Positions 32,958-45,968 of a stretch of DNA of 64,000 nt are shown piece by piece. The notes beneath the pieces are model-generated. The model saw nothing but the letters and a program-made list of their open reading frames with translations, was not told the DNA's origin and searched no databases. Source of the DNA: Penicillium oxalicum (lineage: Eukaryota > Ascomycota > Eurotiomycetes > Eurotiales > Aspergillaceae); NCBI RefSeq assembly GCF_001723175.1, contig NC_064651.1, positions 1,550,001 through 1,614,000 on the forward strand, read 5' to 3'. How positions within the stretch are numbered: position 1 is the first letter of the stretch; each line of letters starts with the position of its first letter. A program made the translations under genes and the position numbers.

Positions 32958-35900
32958 GATGAACAAAAAAGCAAAGGAATGGACACAATACCAAGATTGC
33001 GAAACGAGGGGAAACAGCGCAACCCGAATAGGGGGAGAAAGCAGAAGGAGGAGAAGGGGGAGGGGGGATTGTCCCGGTCAGGTACCCCCGAGATGGGCGG
33101 AGAACAAACGAACAAAATGCAGGCCCAGAGCCCACGCCCAACCAGTCGCGGAGATCGAAGCCGACGAGCGTGTCTTCTTTCTAGAGTTGGGGAAGCGCTG
33201 ACGGCTGCAGCAGGGTAGTGGGACACTAGTGAAAGTGCCCGAGATCGATAGGCATGATCCAAAGTTTGGTGGTGACTAGATTCGACTAGACTCGTGCTCG
33301 ACCACACTGTTGACGGTGTGGATGAGGGTCTGAAAGTTTCTTTTTACCGGCAATCTGATGGCTTCTGGAACGCACCGAACGTGACTACTTGATCATTGGA
33401 AAGTTTCACATGGCAAACTGTAAAGTCTACGAGATGATGCTGTACTCCCGTACTGTACCGGTGGACCACTGCATCAGTGCATACCGCAGTACATGCGACA
33501 TGCGATAGGACGAGTCACCCTGTTGGTATGTTGCAAGTGCAGTTCTTCTCCTCTAGTCATCCTGCAAAGGGCAACATGATACGATCTGGCCGAAAAGAAT
33601 CGAATTGAAAGCAAGTTAGCGGCCTGCCTTTTTCCCGAGTGGAGGCACAGTACTATTGACAAACTTTAGTTGCTTTGAAATCTTCATCAGTCACAGCGTG
33701 TCCATCAACAAGCTTTGCCCCAAGCTCGCGTGTGTCTGTGTGAACTCTGCGCGGCGAGTCAGTCCAATCCCCCTGACAATCGGTCGGCGGCCCAAAGTCC
33801 ACCGATCTCCACTCGTTCTCGCTTTCTCGGAACAGGTGAAAATGACCAGCCGGACAGATTCCTTGCATGGGATGGATGATTATGCCGACTTTGCTGGAGA
33901 GCCCTTGACATTCTAGCGCGCTTCTAGAAAAGGCAATGGACTCTATTATCTGACTGGTCCAATTTGCCCATCCGACATTGCAGGAGACAGGGGGAGCGGA
34001 GGGGAATTCATTTCGAGTGCTCGCCTACTCGAATCGTCCTACCAATCTTCGAGTCTAGGTGGATGGGGTTCGAAGACAGCCCTTGCTACAGGACATGCCT
34101 ACAATCATAGCCAGCCATAAGGCCTAGGGTGCATGTTTGAGCATAATGCGACTCACATCTACCACCGCACTTGAGGAGCCCCAGAGGGCTCCCTAGCACC
34201 GTTGAGAAGTCACAGACACTCGGAGGGATTCATCTAGTACGCCAATATGACCTGCCATTCTATGGCTGGGAGAATTGGAGGTTGATTATGCGTTCGAGGT
34301 AAAAAGTGTAAAGAGAAAAAAAGGAAGACGAAGGAGCCGCCCGCTCGAAAATTCAACCCATATACAAAAATGCACGTGACTTCCTCGCGGCCCAGGGGGC
34401 ACCATTTCTCGGTATGTCACGTGGTACGTGGGTGCTCTTTTGTCCATTTTTCGATTTCCCTCTCTCTTCCGATTTCTTCTTCCCTAGACAATCAGAAGCA
34501 AACTGTCTCGGTCCTGTGATGTGAGGAGTCCGAGTCTTGTCTTCTTCCGATCATCCGTCAGCCATCCAGCTGTAGTTTCTGCTGGATGCATCCGAACCCC
34601 ACATAACCCGCGTGGTGCCTCCTGATGGTACTTGACGCTTCATGGGTGATTTTTATCGTTCGTTCGTGGGAGAACAAAACCAAACAGCTTTTAGCAGGGC
34701 TGCGTCTACTCCACCCTGGTGCTCGTTCTTTGGTCGAGCGGCAGGACTTTTTTACGACGAACATCTTGACATTAGAAATGAAGAAATTTTCTTTTTCCAC
34801 CTGGTTCTGAGCCCACACTGTGTCCTTTGTATCTGGCGATTCGGTACACACTTCCTGATCACTTGGTCATGAGCAAGAGACAATAGATCGCGTATGATGT
34901 GTGGTCTCGCGTCGGGCAGAAATTGACATTTCTGGCGTCTACCCAAGTTCCAGATTCTCGATTGCAATTCACGGCGACGTGCCTACGGCTAGGACAATCC
35001 CTCACATGAGTGATCATGGACTGTACAAGGACCGTTTCTAATGATCGAGTCGAGGGCGTCCCCAGTGATGTACAATTTGCAGATCAGAGTGTTGAAATGT
35101 CCAATACTCGAGGCGCTGCCGCCTACCGAAGCCGACCCGGGGTGATATGGAAGCTCTAGTCCTCCGATATTGATCTGCCTCTCTCGTAGTCCTGCAGTCT
35201 GCAGGGCATGTGAGTTCGATTAGGTCCCAACTGTAATACACACTTCCATTAGACGGGTTCGATGAGTAATCCCCAAAAGTCCGCCGCGACGAGTCTGCAA
35301 AGTCAGCCAGCTCAAATGTGATCGGAGACGGCCGTTCGAAGGGGGTGGAGCCATTGGAGTCTTCCAGCCAAACGTAATCTGTCCGTTGGTCATCCTGGTG
35401 ACCCTCCGGGCAGATCCCAGTCGCAAACAACTGCAGTGTGTCGCACCGTGATTCAGGGATCGTCATGATGTTGCTCTCTCAACGTCCCAGCAATAGGGTC
35501 ATGGGACAATACTGGCCATGGGTCGCCACGGCGATACGGCGACGAGAGCCATGGATGAGGAAAGAGTTCGGCCCCCCGGAGAAGCTGCAGACTGGCCAAA
35601 ATGCGGAGAGCCCCAGTCCCAGCGCCGAGGCAAATCAGCAATGATGAATTCTCATTCCATCGACCAATCGATTGGCTGCCATTTCCAGCTGATGCTGAAG
35701 CTCACCATCGGCCCATCAGCCAGCCAGACATGCGCATCGGGAAATGCGGACACTGAACAGTAATTCGAACCCCAGAGAAATCAGATCGAGAGTCGACGTA
35801 GACCGGAAGGGATGGCAGGTCACGGTAGTGAGGATTGAGGATGGTCTGTAACGTGTAGATGCATGGCACCAAGAGTGTCGTGTATATTGAGTTGAGCTGA

Positions 35901-36166
35901 ACTGACTGGAGTCTGGAGTGGCTCAATTGCTACGGAATTGAGTGCGGATTCCGTCCAGAGCGTTGGACTCGAGAATGGAAGGGGGAGGGGGCGCCCCTCT
36001 CAGATGCTTTTTATGGACGTGTCTTTCCCCCGGGTTCGTCCGTCTTCCTCTCCGACTCGACGCACAGGCGATTGTCACCTTTTTCCATTTTACTTTCTCC
36101 CTCTTTCCTCCTGTGAATCCTCTTCTCCCTTAACTCGGTTCTCGGTTCTCCTCAAATCTCATCACA
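32958..36166. other. Divergent intergenic region with coding-like minus-strand fragments
   Basis: 3.2 kb between divergent ArfGAP and peroxidase genes. On the minus strand, 35466-35170 reads TIPESRCDTLQLFATGICPEG...FELADFADSSRRTFGDYSS...NGSVYYSWDLIELTCPADC, and 33865-33655 reads GICPAGHFHLFRESENEWRSVDFGPP. Both look like fragments of secreted Cys-containing proteins, but I find no family, signal peptide or exon chain, and upstream pieces (35930-35640) change frame. Two CACGTG-containing sites lie near 34373 and 34417. The right end (36040-36160) is a C/T-rich leader for the peroxidase gene. Confidence 0.4.
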
Positions 36167-37376
36167 ATGGCGTCCGCTGCTCGCTCTGCTACTCGCGCCT
36201 TCTTGCGCTCCACCCCAGCAATCTCCTCTTTCCGCCCTGCCGTACGCTCTGCTCGTTTTGCCCTGCCCGCGCAGGGCTTCCGCTCGTCGGCTCGCCGCGG
36301 TTATGCCTCTGAGGCTGGCCAGAAGAGTGGTGGCTCTGGCGCGATCTGGGCTTTTGCTCTCGCAGCCGCTGGCGGTGCTGGTGCCTACTTTTACCTGAAC
36401 GGCGAGTCTGCCCCCGCAGGCCCCTTCGTTCCCACCAAGGAGGACTACCAGAAGGTCTACGATGCCATTGCGCAGCGTCTGGCCAATGAGACCGATTACG
36501 ATGATGGCAGCTACGGTCCGGTGAGTTCGCGATGGAATCAATTCCTTTGTTCCCTCTGCGGTGTAGTTATCTGCAAGGATCTCCCCACTTCTTCTCACAG
36601 TCTCTCGACTAATGCGGTGCGCTTTTCACCAATTCTAGGTCCTCGTCCGTCTCGCCTGGCACGCCAGCGGTACCTACGATAAGATGACCGGCACTGGTGG
36701 TAGCAACGGTGCTACCATGCGCTTCGCTCCTGAGTCGGACCACGGTGCCAACGCCGGTCTGAAGCACGCCCGTGACTTCCTGGAGCCCATCAAGGCTCAG
36801 TTCCCCTGGATCACCTACTCTGATCTGTGGACTCTGGCCGGTGCCGCCGCCATCCAGGAGCTTGGTGGCCCCGTCATCCCGTGGAGACCCGGCCGTGAGG
36901 ACAAGGACGTCGCGGCCTGCACCCCCGATGGGCGTCTGCCTGATGCCTCCAAGAACCAGGACCACATCCGCGCCATCTTCGGCCGCATGGGCTTTGATGA
37001 CCGTGAGATGGTGGCCCTGTCCGGTGCTCACGCCCTGGGCCGTGCGCACACCGACCGATCTGGCTACGAGGGACCTTGGGACTTCAGCCCCACGGTCTTC
37101 ACCAACGATTACTTCAAGCTGCTCGTCGACGAGAAGTGGAGTCAGCGCAAGTGGAATGGCCCTGCTCAGTTCACCGACAAGACCACCTCCACCCTGATGA
37201 TGCTGCCCACCGATATTGCTCTCATCAAGGACAAGGTCTTCCGCAAGCACGTTGACCGTTACGCCAAGGACCAGGATGCCTTCTTCAAGGAGTTCTCCGA
37301 TGTCTACGTCAAGCTTCTGGAGCTCGGCGTTCCCTTCAAGACCGAGGAGCGCTTTGTCTTCAAGGCCTCTGAGTAA
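36167..37376 (+). CDS. ccp1: Mitochondrial cytochrome c peroxidase
   Basis: Class I heme peroxidase of the intermembrane space reducing H2O2 with electrons from cytochrome c. Exons 36167-36520 and 36639-37376 (118-nt intron) give 363 residues. A presequence rich in Arg, Ser and Ala (residues 1-45) and a hydrophobic stretch [19 protein letters not shown] form the bipartite sorting signal typical of fungal CCP. Catalytic residues are visible: distal Arg122, Trp125 and His126 ([13 protein letters not shown]), proximal His249 ([10 protein letters not shown]) and the radical-site Trp265 in [10 protein letters not shown]. The splice site lies one residue before the distal-site motif. The length and order match the family. 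The only related alternative, a catalase-peroxidase, is excluded by size. Confidence 0.96.
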
Positions 37377-38363
37377 AAGGGCTTGGGAGAAATGTGGTGT
37401 CAGGGGGGGGACCCCTCGTGATTGCGACCCCTGAGATAATGTGTACGCTTCTTTGATGGTGACGGCGTGTGATCTGTGCGCATGTCTTGTGTTGTATTTT
37501 TGCTGTTACTTGTTTTATATCCGAAATGTGCTCGATCCAGACATAGAGAGCCTAGATGGGGTGGAAAAAGGAATTTCGATATCGACCTGAATATCTATGA
37601 TCTCGGGGATTCCGTAATGCTGGGCTTGACTAAATTAATTTCTCGTCCTATGATAGTATAAACGAGAATCTCATTTGATATGAGGCTCGACTCCTGCTTC
37701 AGTGCACCGACCTCGTAGGAGTAGCATTGGTGAGATTACGCGCCTGCGGCAGGATTTTTTTTGCGGATTCGTGGGCGCGTGCGATTCAGCCGACGGTTCT
37801 CGAGATGGCCTTGCGCCGAGGTGAAAAGCTCGAGACGTGACGCGGTTGGCTTGTGCTTCAGTGCCTTTCTTACCACTCCCCTGGTAAGGTGCGAATACAT
37901 TTCGAGCATGTTTTTTGGAAAGTCCTTTTATCGGAGCAGATTCTGTGTTCCGTTCGAGTAGGTGCACATCAGAATCGCAGCTCTTGCGGAATGACGAGCG
38001 TCGGCCGAAGTGGATGCCGAGTCTTTGGTCTTGACTGCATGCGCGGATGTGCCCCGCCTACCGAGCGGCCTGAGAGCTTCTCGTTCATTTTTATCGAGTC
38101 TTTCGAGTGGCTGAACATTTTACTGTGTCACTTGGTCGAAAAGACATCCACAACCGGCCTTCTTGCGCAAATCCGCAATCAGGCGAGGCGCGCATTTTGC
38201 GTCTGACCCTCTCACTAAACCGACCGTCTTTCTGGCTCTTTGGTGTGCGAGTACATGCGCTTTGCAGTATTCCCTGTGAACCGCCAGCGCCCTCCCCATA
38301 CAATCACCTCGCAATTCTACCTGTCGCACACGTACTCGAATTCGATCATTCGAGACAATCAAA
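37377..38363. other. Intergenic region between CCP and DPH4
   Basis: About 1 kb containing the 3' end of the peroxidase gene, with a G8 run at 37404-37411, and the promoter of the next gene. I see no gene or clear regulatory motif. Confidence 0.55.
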
Positions 38364-38947
38364 ATGTCTCCCCCTCAAACAGACTACTATCAAATCCTCA
38401 GTCTACCCTACACATCCTCATCCGCCGATCTCTCCAAGCAAGAAATCAAAATCGCCTACCACAAGGCCCTCCTCAAGAACCACCCGGATAAAGCCCGCGC
38501 CGTCGCACGCGATACCGACCTCGATGGGTCTATCTCTGGCATGACCATCTCTTCCACCAGACCCGTCAACAAGGCCTCCGGTCACCGGATCTACACCATT
38601 GACGAAATCACCACCGCATACAAGACCCTCTCCGACTCCACGCTCCGCGCTGAATATGATCGTGCCCTACGACTGGATCGATTGAAAGCTGCAGAGCGGG
38701 AGAAAACAGGGGATGTCTTTCACACGGGACTTGAGATTGTTGATTTGGAGGATCTGGTGTGTGATGAGGATGATGATAGTCGCGGGGCCTGCTGGTATCG
38801 CGGGTGTCGGTGTGTGGGGATGAGAGAGGGTTCCAGGTGACTGAGCAGGAACTAGAGAAGGAGGCGGATCATGGTGAAATTGTTGTGGGCTGTCGTGGAT
38901 GCAGTCTATGGTTGAAAGTGCTGTTTGCGGTTGAGGATGATGGATGA
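38364..38947 (+). CDS. dph4: Diphthamide biosynthesis co-chaperone DPH4/Jjj3-like, with a frameshift before the zinc finger
   Basis: J-domain protein acting with DPH3 in diphthamide synthesis on elongation factor 2. Residues 1-100 form the J domain (TDYYQILSLPYTSSSADLSK, then HPDKAR with the HPD motif, then YKTLSDSTLRAEYDRALR), containing an insertion after the HPD helix. TGLEIVDLEDLV leads into the DPH-type zinc finger. The open frame ends at 38840 after CWYRGCRCVGMREGSR. In another frame the sequence continues GDERGFQVTEQELEKEADHG, then EIVVGCRGCSLWLKVLF, to a stop at 38945-38947. The family pattern is CRCGD...GCRGCSL, so one extra GT (or one missing base) in TGTGTGGGG at 38811-38819 breaks the frame between the two cysteine pairs. 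The shift is seen directly; whether it is real or a sequence error is open. The coordinates cover both parts. Confidence 0.88.
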
Positions 38948-40266
38948 AGCGAATGCAAGGTTCCGGGCGAATTCTTTTGTTCCCTTTTTTCGCTGTCATC
39001 AACACATGATGCTGTCCCATTTTGTTGAAGACTGCAGTCTTGAGTACATTGCCTCGAGGATCGGATTCTGAGAACCATTCCGGCTTTGGTCGCCGTGCCA
39101 TACCTGTCGGTTTGTGGTCTCAAACAAAAAACCACCTCTCACAGGCTCCGTCTCGAGACGGACCGCTAACGGCAGCCATTGGCGTCGGCCTTGCCCGGTC
39201 ATGCCCTGATGGATATCAGTCTCAGATACGGCCAATTCTTGAAAGACCATTGAGCCCTGTCAAAGGCTACTTTGACGGAAACCATTGCGTACTGTTAAGG
39301 ATACTGATGTTCTGGCTGTGATGCGATCCAATGGCTGCATGGTCTCAGGGCCTGTCTTGCCCTTCTGACTCAAGTCCGAGAGGCTCATCTCATACTCCAC
39401 TTTACTGCGATTGATAGATCTGCGGATGTCCCTCTGTTCAAAAATCAGACATTGTGTCAACCCAACTCTACCACCCATGTGTCCATACTAGCAAGACCAC
39501 ACATAGGCTCTTGCCCATTGGAATTTTAGGCCAAAACCTGTAATAAAAGCCCTTCCTTCGTATCGAATCAAGTTGAAGATCCGTTTCTGTGGATAAACAG
39601 AGTCTTTCGTCTGAGTCAAAGCCCATGCTTAGTAGATGTCACTCTTCGTGCAGATATACTTTCTTGGAGACCACTGGGTTATAATGATCCCAGATGCCGC
39701 TAGACTTTTAGGTGTTTGGGGTCTCTATTACGATGCTCATATACATTTATGTGAATGGAGACCCATTTTCCTTGAGAGACCATCAGCAGGTACCAGGTTT
39801 GGAGCGTGCTGTCGTGCACATGCTTCCGATGCAGCAGGGGTATAGTTCTGGGAAGCGGCGGCAGCAGAAACATATTCAATTGAAGCCTATCCAATCATGG
39901 GGGAATCACCATGGAAAGGCGGAGCATATTAAGAGAGGGTGCCTGTCTAGCTCCAGAGGATGCAAAGAAGGCTCTCGTCGTAATTCATTCATTCTCAAGT
40001 AGTGTTGATCTACTTTTTTTTTGCAACAGAAGACAAGGTCAATGTTCGCTGGTTTCCGCGCTTGACGATGAGCTCAAGCAATTGCTGAGTCGTCCGGACC
40101 CGCTTATGTTCAGGGCCGACTGGCGGGATGACATACTTGGGTGGATAGGAAGACTTGGACTTACTCTATCGGCATGCAGGTGGATTAGTCGGCACTCAAC
40201 ACTCTTTCTCCGACTCCGCCGCTTCCTCCTTCTTCACCTTTACCACCTCAATCCTACTTACTCATC
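38948..40266. other. Intergenic region between DPH4 and the thioredoxin-PITH gene
   Basis: 1.3 kb without a supported gene. Short open frames on both strands show no motif. A T9-10 run lies near 40013 and a pyrimidine-rich leader (40199-40266) precedes the next start codon. Confidence 0.55.
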
Positions 40267-41552
40267 ATGGCGGTTGTGAATATCTCCTCAGCCGCTCAGT
40301 TCAACTCACTCTTGGGTTCCTCGCGGTTTGTGGTCGCAGACTGTACGTGATTTATCCCATCTCTGCCGTCATGTTCGAGGTGTCACCGCTGTCCCCCCCG
40401 CCTTTGGCTGACTGGAGGAAAAATGCCCCTCGAGATGACATGTCATCAGAGATCAGAATGCTATGAACGATCAACCCACTGACCTGTTTATCTGATTTTC
40501 TCTCTTAACTACAGTCTACGCCGACTGGTGTGGTCCGTGCAAGGCGATCGCTCCCGTTTACGAGAAGCTGGCCTCGCAGCTGTCCCGCCCGAATCACATC
40601 ACATTCACCAAAATCAATGGTGATCAACAGACGGATCTTGCCCAGGCATATAGTGTTCGAGCGTGAGTCAACAGTCTCTTACCACTCTGATGTCAGAATG
40701 CAATGCCTTCACATGCCCCAGGATAGCTACCAGGCAAGGATAACTCATGATGCTAAAATGTGTTCTTCCAACAGATACCCGACCTTCATCGTCTTCGAAA
40801 GTGGCCGCAGCATCAAAACCGTTGCCGGTGCCGACCCTCAGAAGCTGACCGAGGTAGTCCGCAAGCTCGCATCAGAAGCAAGCAAGTCTGACGGGGATTC
40901 TGGCGAGGGAAGCGGTGCAACATGGCTGGGTGCCGAGGTGGCAGCGCGGTACGCGGACGTGACCGATGAAGTGAACGTCAAGGGAGTGGACATTCTCAAT
41001 CGGGACACCCAACTCGGTGGACCGCGAGCTCTGTTCGAAAGCTTCAAGCCCTCTGCTCTCACAGGCAAGGGCAAGGACAAGTCCGAGGGTGGCAGCAGCG
41101 GCGCAGATTGGATCGAGAGCGATACCGATGAGCAGCTCATGGTCTACATTCCTTTCCAGTCGAAACTCAAGATCCACTCGTTGCACATCACATCGTTGCC
41201 TCCCGCCGCGGGCGAAGACGATGAGGATGAGGACGAGCTGCCCATGCGACCGCGCACTCTGAAGCTCTATACCAACACGTCGCACGTGCTTGGATTCGAA
41301 CAAGCGGAGGACACTGCCCCCGAGCAAACCGTGGAGATTAAGCCGGAACAATGGGACGCCAAGACAGGGACTGCGACAGTCGATCTACGCTTCGTCAAGT
41401 TCCAAAACGTTACCTCGCTCGTCCTGTTCTTTGTTGATGGTGATGGTGACAGCGAGAAGCTTCGCGTGGATCGCATTCGGGTCATCGGCGAGGCCAGAGA
41501 GAAGACATCGATGGGCAAGCTCGAGAAGATTGGCGACGAGCCCGGCGAGTAA
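40267..41552 (+). CDS. Thioredoxin fused to a C-terminal PITH domain (TXNL1-like)
   Basis: Cytosolic redox protein whose animal relative binds the 26S proteasome. Exons 40267-40342, 40515-40662 and 40775-41552 give 333 residues. The thioredoxin domain starts MAVVNISSAAQFNSLLGSSR and contains the active site ADWCGPCKA with Cys31 and Cys34, then the cis-Pro segment YPTFIVFESG. A Ser/Gly/Glu-rich linker (about 105-125) is followed by a PITH domain from about 140 to 325 (VDILNRDTQL, WIESDTDEQLMVYIPFQSKL, KIHSLHITS, RPRTLKLYTN, VDLRFVKFQNVTSLVLFFVD). All introns interrupt the thioredoxin part, as is common in this family. The frame is intact. Proteasome association is a family inference. Confidence 0.93.
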
Positions 41553-44500
41553 ACAGGATGCTGTGGTCCAGCATTCTGTCACGGCGCAAAATGTTTTCGA
41601 TGACCATTTTTGTCCCTTCCTTTTTTGGGCACTTGATCCAAACCACTTAGACAGCACTCGGGGCAGCGGTCCTCGATCAATAAATGCATCATGACACTAC
41701 CCATTGCGATAACATTGTAGACCCATTTATCGAACGCAGGGTGTTTCGTAGCTTGACGCGTAGCTTTTCGTCGCATGTGAACTTTACGACTTTACCATAC
41801 TCTTATGGAAAAAGGAATCTTCAAAAGCGGAAAATCAAAAAAGAAACCTCAAGGGTCATAATGAAATTGAATAACCCTCAAAATCTACAAGTCCAGCAAA
41901 AACTGGCATCTATCAAAAAAAAGATGTCCGATCCCAAACCAAAAGGTCTCATCCTTGAAAAATCAGAAAGACCTATAAAGTAAGAACCGGTGTGCAATTC
42001 CGTTCGTCTGTGGCGCAACCGACACCTGGTAACATCACTGAAGGCCCCTTTGACGAGGGCCGTGGACGTCCAGGCAACACGGGTAGGTATTAATTTGAAG
42101 CTGCGCCGCCGCACGAAGAAGAAAAGAAAAGAGGAGGAAATGTCGCTTTGCAACCGGGCAATTTATTGTAATGGGTGGATGCCGTCCGGAATATTACTTG
42201 TTCCGATTATTTCTCGGTTGCAGCTAGCTTGGGTCGATTTGAGGCCTAAACGATGAGGCACCAGTTTGGAACTTCAGGGCTGCCCACCTGCCTTCAACTG
42301 GTAGGTACGATTCGCGTATTACATAATTCATACAGGGCCCGGGACGCGGGCGATTTTTTATCCATTGGCACATTTCAAGACGCGCTTTCTTTTTCCCTTC
42401 TTTCTTCTTTTTCTTTTTTACAATTATAAACAAAATTTATTCGGCTGATGATGAGGATAATGGAAAATATATGATAGGAAGAGACTGACTCCTTCTGGGA
42501 GCGTGATCTTACTGTAACCATCCCTGAAGCCGCTCGTTTGCCCCCTGCCCTCTCTCCTGTCTGTTGCATTGCATTGCCAAAATGTGGTTCAATATCCTCA
42601 TTCCTGATGGAAAGGACCCCCGGTACCAAAGCTACCACGCGATAGTCAATGTTGGGGACCGACTGCTTGCCAACTGCCATGCTGGATACGGGAGCAACTC
42701 GTTGCCACCGCTCTTTGCGCTCCCATCTAGCTATTAGATATCAATCCAATTCAATTGTCTCCGAGAAGATTTTGCCATGGGTGCCTTCGGCCTTCGTGCC
42801 TGAATCATTCTAATCAACAGACGTGTAACGCGTAGGACCTTTGCTTCGCTGGCTCAGAAATTGAAGTCGAGGAGCCACCACCATAGGGACCGCGACCCCC
42901 TTCTTATGGCAGGGTAGCTTGTTCAATGTACTCGCATGACTCTTTCAGGTCAGACCCGGTTTTCAAGCCGCCCAGAACATAGGCATCCTCAACCACGAGT
43001 TAAATATCTCAAGTAGGGAGAAGGGGGCGAGTTGGAATTGCTTTCCCTTTCTCTCTTTCTTGAGGCCAATGGCCGACCTATCAAAATTCCTAATGACAAA
43101 TGATATGCAACCTTTGCATCGGATTGAGTCCCTCTCGCCATGCGGGAAGTGCTCAAGCTCAGATGGCTCATGGCATTTCCTCGCCCTTGCATCGCGCTCA
43201 GAGACGTCCATGTTGATTGCAAAACCGTCCACGTCATGTCAATCTCTTAGGCTTTGAATGACAGTGTATGCTGGGTGGTTTTGAAGCTGCGCTTGCATAT
43301 CAAATATGACTCTTATTCAATTTGCGACAACCTAAATTCTGCGAGATTCTTCTTTACAACCGAATGTACGTTGACCTATCTTCTAGAACACGAACGAGGT
43401 AAGACGATACTCCATTGGCGGTGCAGAGTGTATGAAAGCAACATGTAGTTGGCTTGCGATATAAAATGGATCAAATAGATATCTGATTGTGATGACAAGC
43501 TTGATCATCTCGAGCTGGCCTACACCTCTATTGGATGTAAGTATGTTTCAACTGAACAAGCTCGATGCGCCGGCGGGCACCTGATACACCAAGTGTCCCG
43601 GATTCCGTCCGGAGCAGGAATCATCAAGCGAGAACACCGCGAGCAAGTTGCAAACGCCGAATTCGAGTCATAAACTTCCCCATATCCCGAACCAGACCCG
43701 GTCAACAGACTCAATTGCTCTACAGGCGTAGCTTTTATGCGAGGACCCGGTATGCACGCACATCTCCCCAATATAAACAATTCGAGGTTTCATGGTGAAT
43801 TGCCGTTGGTATCACAAGGGGGCTGTGTCTTACTGGGCGAACGAATTGGTTTTTGTCGTTCCGGTTGATGAGCCACTGTCATCAGGAGGGTGTTCCTTTA
43901 TCCAGCGAGCTTGCATATGGCAGTCGAGTAGAGCCAGACAGAAGTTCTGGTGCATCAGTTCCTATGACACATGTCTCTTCGTAGTGTTCATCATAAATGT
44001 CAAATGCCATTGTACATGCCGGAACCCTGGAATTAAAGTAGCTGAGGTAGATTCCAGTCCCGTTTTTAAGATGGAAAGTCGACCTCCATGCTGCTGGCAT
44101 GTATCCTCCATCTTAAGACCTCACTATATCCATTCCACCAACTCGAACCCACAGTTCTTCTTCTTTCAGGGTAAAATAATCGAGAAAAAGGAGTCAAGTG
44201 GGAGTTGTCAAAGTGACTGCTTGGTATCATCAATTTCAACTCCAGCACAAAAAGTGCAAGACACCAAGTGTACCATGTTGGCCTTGTCAAATTTGTTCAT
44301 TCTTGTTTCTGTTTGTCTGACAATTGACATAATGCTTGTTGCCTACGTTGGGAAGTAGGCTGGTATCAATATGACTTATGGCTTCTGCCTCATTTGAAAA
44401 CTGTGAAAGTTTACGGGTTCATTGGGATTTAATGAGAAGGGAAATGGATCTAGATACCAATTGAATCTATGAGCTTCAAGAGGACAGTATCAGTGAAGGT

Positions 44501-45944
44501 GTTTGAGGCAGGCAGGTATGGATGTAGTATATATTGTCAGACTTTTTAGGTTTTCAGTCCTTCACCCTCATTGGACATTCAACAAACGTCTGACAGTCTA
44601 CAGTTGATTCAACCATGAGGTTTCCATCTCTATACCAATCCAGTCCATCCATCACGCCAGAGGTGAATATTCATTCTATCCTACTGCATAGCAGCCTGAC
44701 AGACTTTACAGCGCATAGGCGATAGCCCTCAGCTTGTCCAGACGTGCCCTAGATTTCTGCGATGTCTCATTGGTCTCCTCCTACCTAGTTCCCAGGTTGA
44801 ACGTCAACCCGCGAAACCATTCATGGCTCGAACCTGACTCAAGTCGTTTTCCCATTTATTCATTCATCTCGAATAAGCATGACAATAGCCAAAACTCTAT
44901 GGTTGGGTCCACATCTGGAAGGGGGCATCTGTTTCAAAGCAGCCGATACAGGTGTCTGCATGTATCTTCAAACCAGGTTTTTGCATTCGAAATCACGGAT
45001 GCTGAACGTTTCATGTATAGGCAGGCATGTTTCCAAACCTTGTCTCACCTCAAGTCTCTTTATTTCTTCTCATGGCAAGGCTGGATTATCAACTATTTGG
45101 CTTTATCGTGACTGCAAAGCACAGATTGTCGTTGGTTGATGATCCAATGTCTCGTGGACGTATTTGACAGATGAGAATACACATAGCATCCGATAATCTA
45201 TATGTACCGAGGGCTTCCAGTTCTGGTATGAGATATAAAAAAAGCCACAATGTTAAGTGCAGCCGGTGGAGTTGCACGTCATGAATTAACTCTTGTAGCA
45301 TGATTTGGGTTTGATTCCATCAACTCCAACACAGATATGCAGGGTAACTTGAAGCCGATTTGAAGCTTCAGGCGTTCTTTTGGGCTCATAGAATTTTACC
45401 ATTTGAAACAAGAAACGCGCTTCACTATGAACGTGTTTGGCAGATCGGGGATGGTACCGTCCGGGAAGTCCGCTCAGTTCCGTCAGGTAGTCTCATCGAC
45501 ACACGAGGTCCAATACATCAACCACGCAATTGCTGGCATCGCACCATGTCAGGCCTGGATTGCACAAACTTTAACGTCAAGTCAGGCTGGTGAATCCGAC
45601 CGAGGCTCATCGGAGAGGTCCAGGCGCTCTTGATCTCGAGTCCATCGCAAGAGACCTCCCAATCTCAGAATCTTCCAGTCTGAACAAGCAACTACAGCGT
45701 ATCGGAAACACATACGTATCTGTCACACTCTTGGCCATGGTCGAATTGCAATCGTCTCTCGATCCGCTCGTCGCCATTTCAACCGCTTGAAAAGACAAAA
45801 GAAAAAAGTCAGCCAGTCCGCGCTTGTCCCGAGCGCACGCGGGCACGCAACCCACTGCACGTGCTGAGCAAAACATGCTTCTTGCGCGGCATCAGCCTTT
45901 CCCCGCCTGGTCACCCTCGTCATAGTTTAGCCCACGAATGCCAG

Positions 45945-45968
45945 ATGATCCATGATCCATGATCCATG
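45945..45968. repeat. Tandem heptamer ATGATCC, three full copies
   Basis: ATGATCC is repeated three times without interruption and followed by a partial copy. Read on the other strand the unit is GGATCAT, sharing the GGATC core with the array at 47751. Confidence 0.9.

Noticed and set aside
35764..35775. Minus-strand GGTTCGAATTA resembling a tRNA B box
   Set aside because: The final bases do not match and no acceptor stem pairs around it.
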